Source of the DNA: an uncultured Kouleothrix sp.
GTDB lineage: Bacteria; Chloroflexota; Chloroflexia; Chloroflexales; Roseiflexaceae
Direction: 5' to 3'
Assembly: GCA_937858455.1 (NCBI GenBank)
Contig: CALLYN010000772.1
Coordinates: 1-8,155, forward strand
Length of the DNA stretch: 8,155 nucleotides
Shown: positions 5,913-8,155 of the stretch, piece after piece
Position numbering within the stretch: the first letter of the stretch is position 1
How the letters are laid out: the number at the start of each line of letters is the position of its first letter
Notes under the pieces: generated by a model
The model's input: only the letters and a program-made list of their open reading frames with translations
Told to the model about the DNA's origin: nothing
The model's database searches: none
Made by a program: the position numbers and the translations under genes

Positions 5913-7169
5913 CTAAGCGGCCGCGCCGGCCAGCTCGCGCAGGGCCGCCAGCAGCCGCTCGACCTCTTCGGCCGTGTTGTAGTGCGCCAGGCCGATGCGC
6001 ACCATGCCGCCGCTGGCCTCCACGCCCAGGCGCTCGCTGAGGTTGAGCGCGTAGTAGTTGCCGTCCCACACGAAGATGGCTTGCTCGGCCAGCGCCTCGG
6101 CTACCTCGCGCGGCGTATAGCCCTCGATGCGCACGGCCACCGTGGGCGTGCGCAGGGCGAAGCGCTCGGGCTCGCGGATGCCGTAGAATGCCAGGCGCGG
6201 TATTTCCAGCAGGCCGCGAACCAGCTGCTCGGAGAGGCCGCGCTCGTAGGCGCGGATGGCGGCCATCGCGGCGAGGATCTGCTGGCGGCGGGAGGTGGCG
6301 CCCTCGCCCGACACCGCGCGCCCCAGCTCGGCGAGGTAGTCGATCGCCGCGGCCACGCCGGCCATGGCCTCGTGGCTCTGGGTGCCGGTCATCCAGCGCG
6401 CGGGCAGCTCTTCGGTGGCGGGGCGAACCTTATACGGGCGCAGGCGCGCAAGGTGCTCGCGCTTGCCGTAGAGCGTGCCGGCGTGCGGCGCGAAGAACTT
6501 GTACGGCGAGCAGGCCAGGAAGTCGCAGCCGAGCGCGCGCACGTCGATCGGGCCGTGCGGCGCGTAGTGCACGGCGTCGACAAAGCTCAACGCGCCGGCC
6601 TCTTTCGCCAGCCGCACCACCTCGGCAACGTCGTTGATCGTGCCGACGGCATTTGAGGCATAGCCGACGGCAACCAGCTTGGTTCGGGGCGTTATCTGCC
6701 TGCGTAGGTCGTCCATGTCCAGCGTGCAGTCTTCGGCGTCGATGTCGGCGACCCTGATCACTGCGCCGCGCTCCTCGAGCGCCTTCCAGGGCGAGAAATT
6801 CGCGTCGTGGTCGAGCCGCGTCAGGACGATCTCGTCGCCTGGCGCGATCTCGCGGCCGATGCTGCGGGAGAGCGCGAAGGTCAGCGTGGTCATGTTCGGC
6901 CCAAAGACGACCTCGTCCGCGTCGCAGCCCAGGAAGTCGGCCATGGCTGCGTGGGCCGCCGCGATCGTCGCGTCGGTGCGCTGGCTGGTGGTGAAGGCGC
7001 CGTGGGTGTTGGCGTTGGCGCGAACCAGGTAGCCGGCGATGGCGTCGATTACGCGCTGCGGCACCTGGGTGCCGCCCGGGCCGTCGAAAAACACCATCGG
7101 CTGGCCGTTCACGGTCTGCGCCAGCGCCGGGAACTGCGCGCGAATCCACTCCAGGTCGAGCGGGGGCAT
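5913..7169 (-). CDS. Class V aminotransferase, cysteine-desulfurase-like family (VC1184-type)
   Basis: The 418-residue PLP-dependent enzyme matches the cysteine desulfurase-like family protein known as the VC1184 type (recognised from memory). Visible parts are FFDGPGGTQVP (27-37), THGAFTTSQRTD (55-66), the phosphate-binding GPNMTTLTFAL (90-100), the cofactor-ring aspartate and neighbouring histidine in FVDAVHYAPHG (196-206; D198, H201), the Schiff-base lysine K224 in SPYKFF, and R391 in RIGLAHYNT, which would bind the substrate carboxylate. The only cysteines are C82, C148, C215 and C220; there is none in the C-terminal half, where NifS/SufS enzymes keep their sulfur-accepting cysteine. A true desulfurase function is therefore unlikely; another amino-acid lyase, epimerase or transaminase activity is more plausible. 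Start ATG 7169 has AAAGGA six bases upstream. It begins 68 bp after the ABC fragment stop. A 283-bp gap separates it from the next gene, suggesting separate regulation. Confidence 0.88.
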   Translation of the reverse strand: MPPLDLEWIRAQFPALAQTVNGQPMVFFDGPGGTQVPQRVIDAIAGYLVRANANTHGAFTTSQRTDATIAAAHAAMADFLGCDADEVVFGPNMTTLTFALSRSIGREIAPGDEIVLTRLDHDANFSPWKALEERGAVIRVADIDAEDCTLDMDDLRRQITPRTKLVAVGYASNAVGTINDVAEVVRLAKEAGALSFVDAVHYAPHGPIDVRALGCDFLACSPYKFFAPHAGTLYGKREHLARLRPYKVRPATEELPARWMTGTQSHEAMAGVAAAIDYLAELGRAVSGEGATSRRQQILAAMAAIRAYERGLSEQLVRGLLEIPRLAFYGIREPERFALRTPTVAVRIEGYTPREVAEALAEQAIFVWDGNYYALNLSERLGVEASGGMVRIGLAHYNTAEEVERLLAALRELAGAAA

Positions 7170-7237
7170 GTGTGTTCCTTTCAGCAGTCAGAAGTGGCGG
7201 AAGTGATTGCTCGGCGGCCAGGCGCGCCGAGCGCGGG

Positions 7238-7846
7238 CTATATGCCGGCCTTCGGCGCCTGGCCCGCGACGACGTCGTCCACTGTCAGCCAGCCGGTGCC
7301 GGGGTAGAGCTTGGCGATCTGCGACGAGAAGATCAGGCTGTCGTTGAGGATCTCGCGCACCGGCCCCTCGACCACCAGCTCGCCGTCGCCGAGCAGCGCC
7401 ACGCGGTCGGCGTAGGCCGCCACCAGTTCGACGTCGTGGGTGGCCAGGATGATCGTGTGCTGCTCGGCGGCCAGCCGCCGCAGCAGCCGGCCGAGCCCGG
7501 CCTTGGCGGCGTAGTCGAGCCCGCGGGTTGGCTCGTCGAGCAGCAGGGCGCGCGGCTGCGTGACCAGGATGGCGCCCAGGGCAACGCGCTGGCGCTCACC
7601 CGCGCTGAGGTCGCGTGGGTAGGCGTTCACATACTCGGCCAGGCCCAGCCGATCCAGAAGCGCATCGGCCGCGCCCGCGTCGGCCATGCCGTGGTTGCGC
7701 AGGGTAATCTGCAACTCCTCGCGCACGGTGTCGGCGAACAAGAGCGCGTTGGGGTCTTGCGGCAGGTAGCCCACGTCGCGGCAGATTGCGGCCACATCGC
7801 GGGATGGCTGCACCTGTTTTGTTGTGCGCCTGCCGCAGCAACCTGG
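7238..7846 (-). pseudogene. ECF/cobalt-type ABC transporter ATPase, C-terminal part only (5' truncated)
   Basis: About 190 recognisable residues form the back half of an energy-coupling-factor ATPase, which powers uptake of vitamins or metal ions. Present are the Q-loop [15 protein letters not shown] (Q codon at 7757-7759), the signature LSAGERQR (from 7609), Walker [12 protein letters not shown] (from 7546), the H-loop THDVEL (His at 7436-7438) and the C-terminal WLTVDDV typical of this family. The Walker A (GxGKST) part and the first ~60-70 residues are missing. Recognisable sequence begins near PSRDVAAIC (about 7810); further upstream the frame runs into a terminator and then the groEL 3' end in another frame. 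The upstream boundary given is an in-frame GTG without a ribosome binding site and is arbitrary. As it stands it could not bind ATP. It may be the second half of a fused double-ATPase protein. It is either a real pseudogene or a gene broken by a contig misjoin. Confidence 0.8.
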
Positions 7847-7857
7847 CACCGCGTCAT

Positions 7858-7893
7858 AAAAAAAGCCCGCAAGGCGCAAACCTTGCAGGCTTT
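7858..7893 (-). terminator. Rho-independent terminator of groEL
   Basis: On the minus strand a ten-pair stem (7881-7890 with 7865-7874, one U-G pair) with a six-base loop is followed by seven Ts (7858-7864). It lies 44 bases past the groEL stop. It is the strongest terminator in the window and would isolate groEL from the ABC fragment. Confidence 0.9.
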
Positions 7894-7920
7894 GGTGTCG
7901 TGCAGCGAGCGCCTTGCAGC

Positions 7921-7935
7921 GCCCGGCAGCCGGGC
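7921..7935 (-). other. Short hairpin just after the groEL stop
   Basis: GCCCGG and CCGGGC form a perfect six-pair stem with a three-base loop, two bases past the TAA stop. There is no U-tract, so it is more likely an mRNA-end structure than a terminator. Confidence 0.4.
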
Positions 7936-7937
7936 TA

Positions 7938-8155
<218 letters not shown>

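Noticed and set aside
5601..6656. Plus-strand open frame crossing the intergenic region and the aminotransferase gene
   Set aside because: Most of it is antisense to the aminotransferase and shows the alanine/arginine-rich composition of a shadow frame.

Overview
The window looks like a GC-rich bacterial contig. The main part (about 1-7800) reads as Chloroflexota, possibly a Roseiflexaceae/Kouleothrix-like filamentous bacterium. That placement is an inference from the style of the proteins: a GMC oxidoreductase fused to a gluconate-dehydrogenase subunit-3 domain, a TAP-like secreted hydrolase, a class V aminotransferase and an ECF-type ATPase. It has not been checked by search. The last ~300 bases carry the 3' end of a groEL whose protein sequence looks betaproteobacterial (Burkholderiales-like), followed by its own strong terminator. 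All genes found are on the minus strand, so transcription runs from high to low coordinates.

Layout in transcription order: groEL C-terminus (7938-8155, cut by the window edge); intrinsic terminator (7858-7893); the C-terminal half of an ECF/cobalt-type ABC ATPase that has lost its Walker A half (7238 to about 7846); a class V aminotransferase of the cysteine-desulfurase-like group that lacks the usual catalytic cysteine region (5913-7169); a 283-bp intergenic region with three imperfect ~23-bp tandem repeats and a possible promoter (5630-5912); a secreted alpha/beta hydrolase with a TAP-like C-terminus (4064-5629); a fused GMC-type dehydrogenase (1729-3990); an enolase-superfamily protein of the mandelate racemase subgroup (600-1682); and a small conserved protein of unknown function with clearly lower GC (47-493).

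The four genes from 5629 down to 47 are closely spaced (gaps of 73, 46 and 106 bp). Each starts with an ATG placed four bases after a GGAGG core, so they may form one transcription unit, although a terminator-like hairpin sits between the GMC and enolase-superfamily genes. The GMC dehydrogenase and the sugar-acid dehydratase/racemase-like enzyme would fit an oxidative sugar or sugar-acid route; the exported hydrolase and the small protein do not fit it obviously.

The most important point for a reader is the join near 7810-7857. A decapitated ABC gene meets the terminator of a groEL that seems to come from another phylum. The simplest explanation is a chimeric metagenomic contig; the alternative is a real recombination or transfer event. 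I did not find a convincing new defence, mobile or RNA system. The tandem repeats at 5838-5905 are the best candidate for undescribed regulatory structure.
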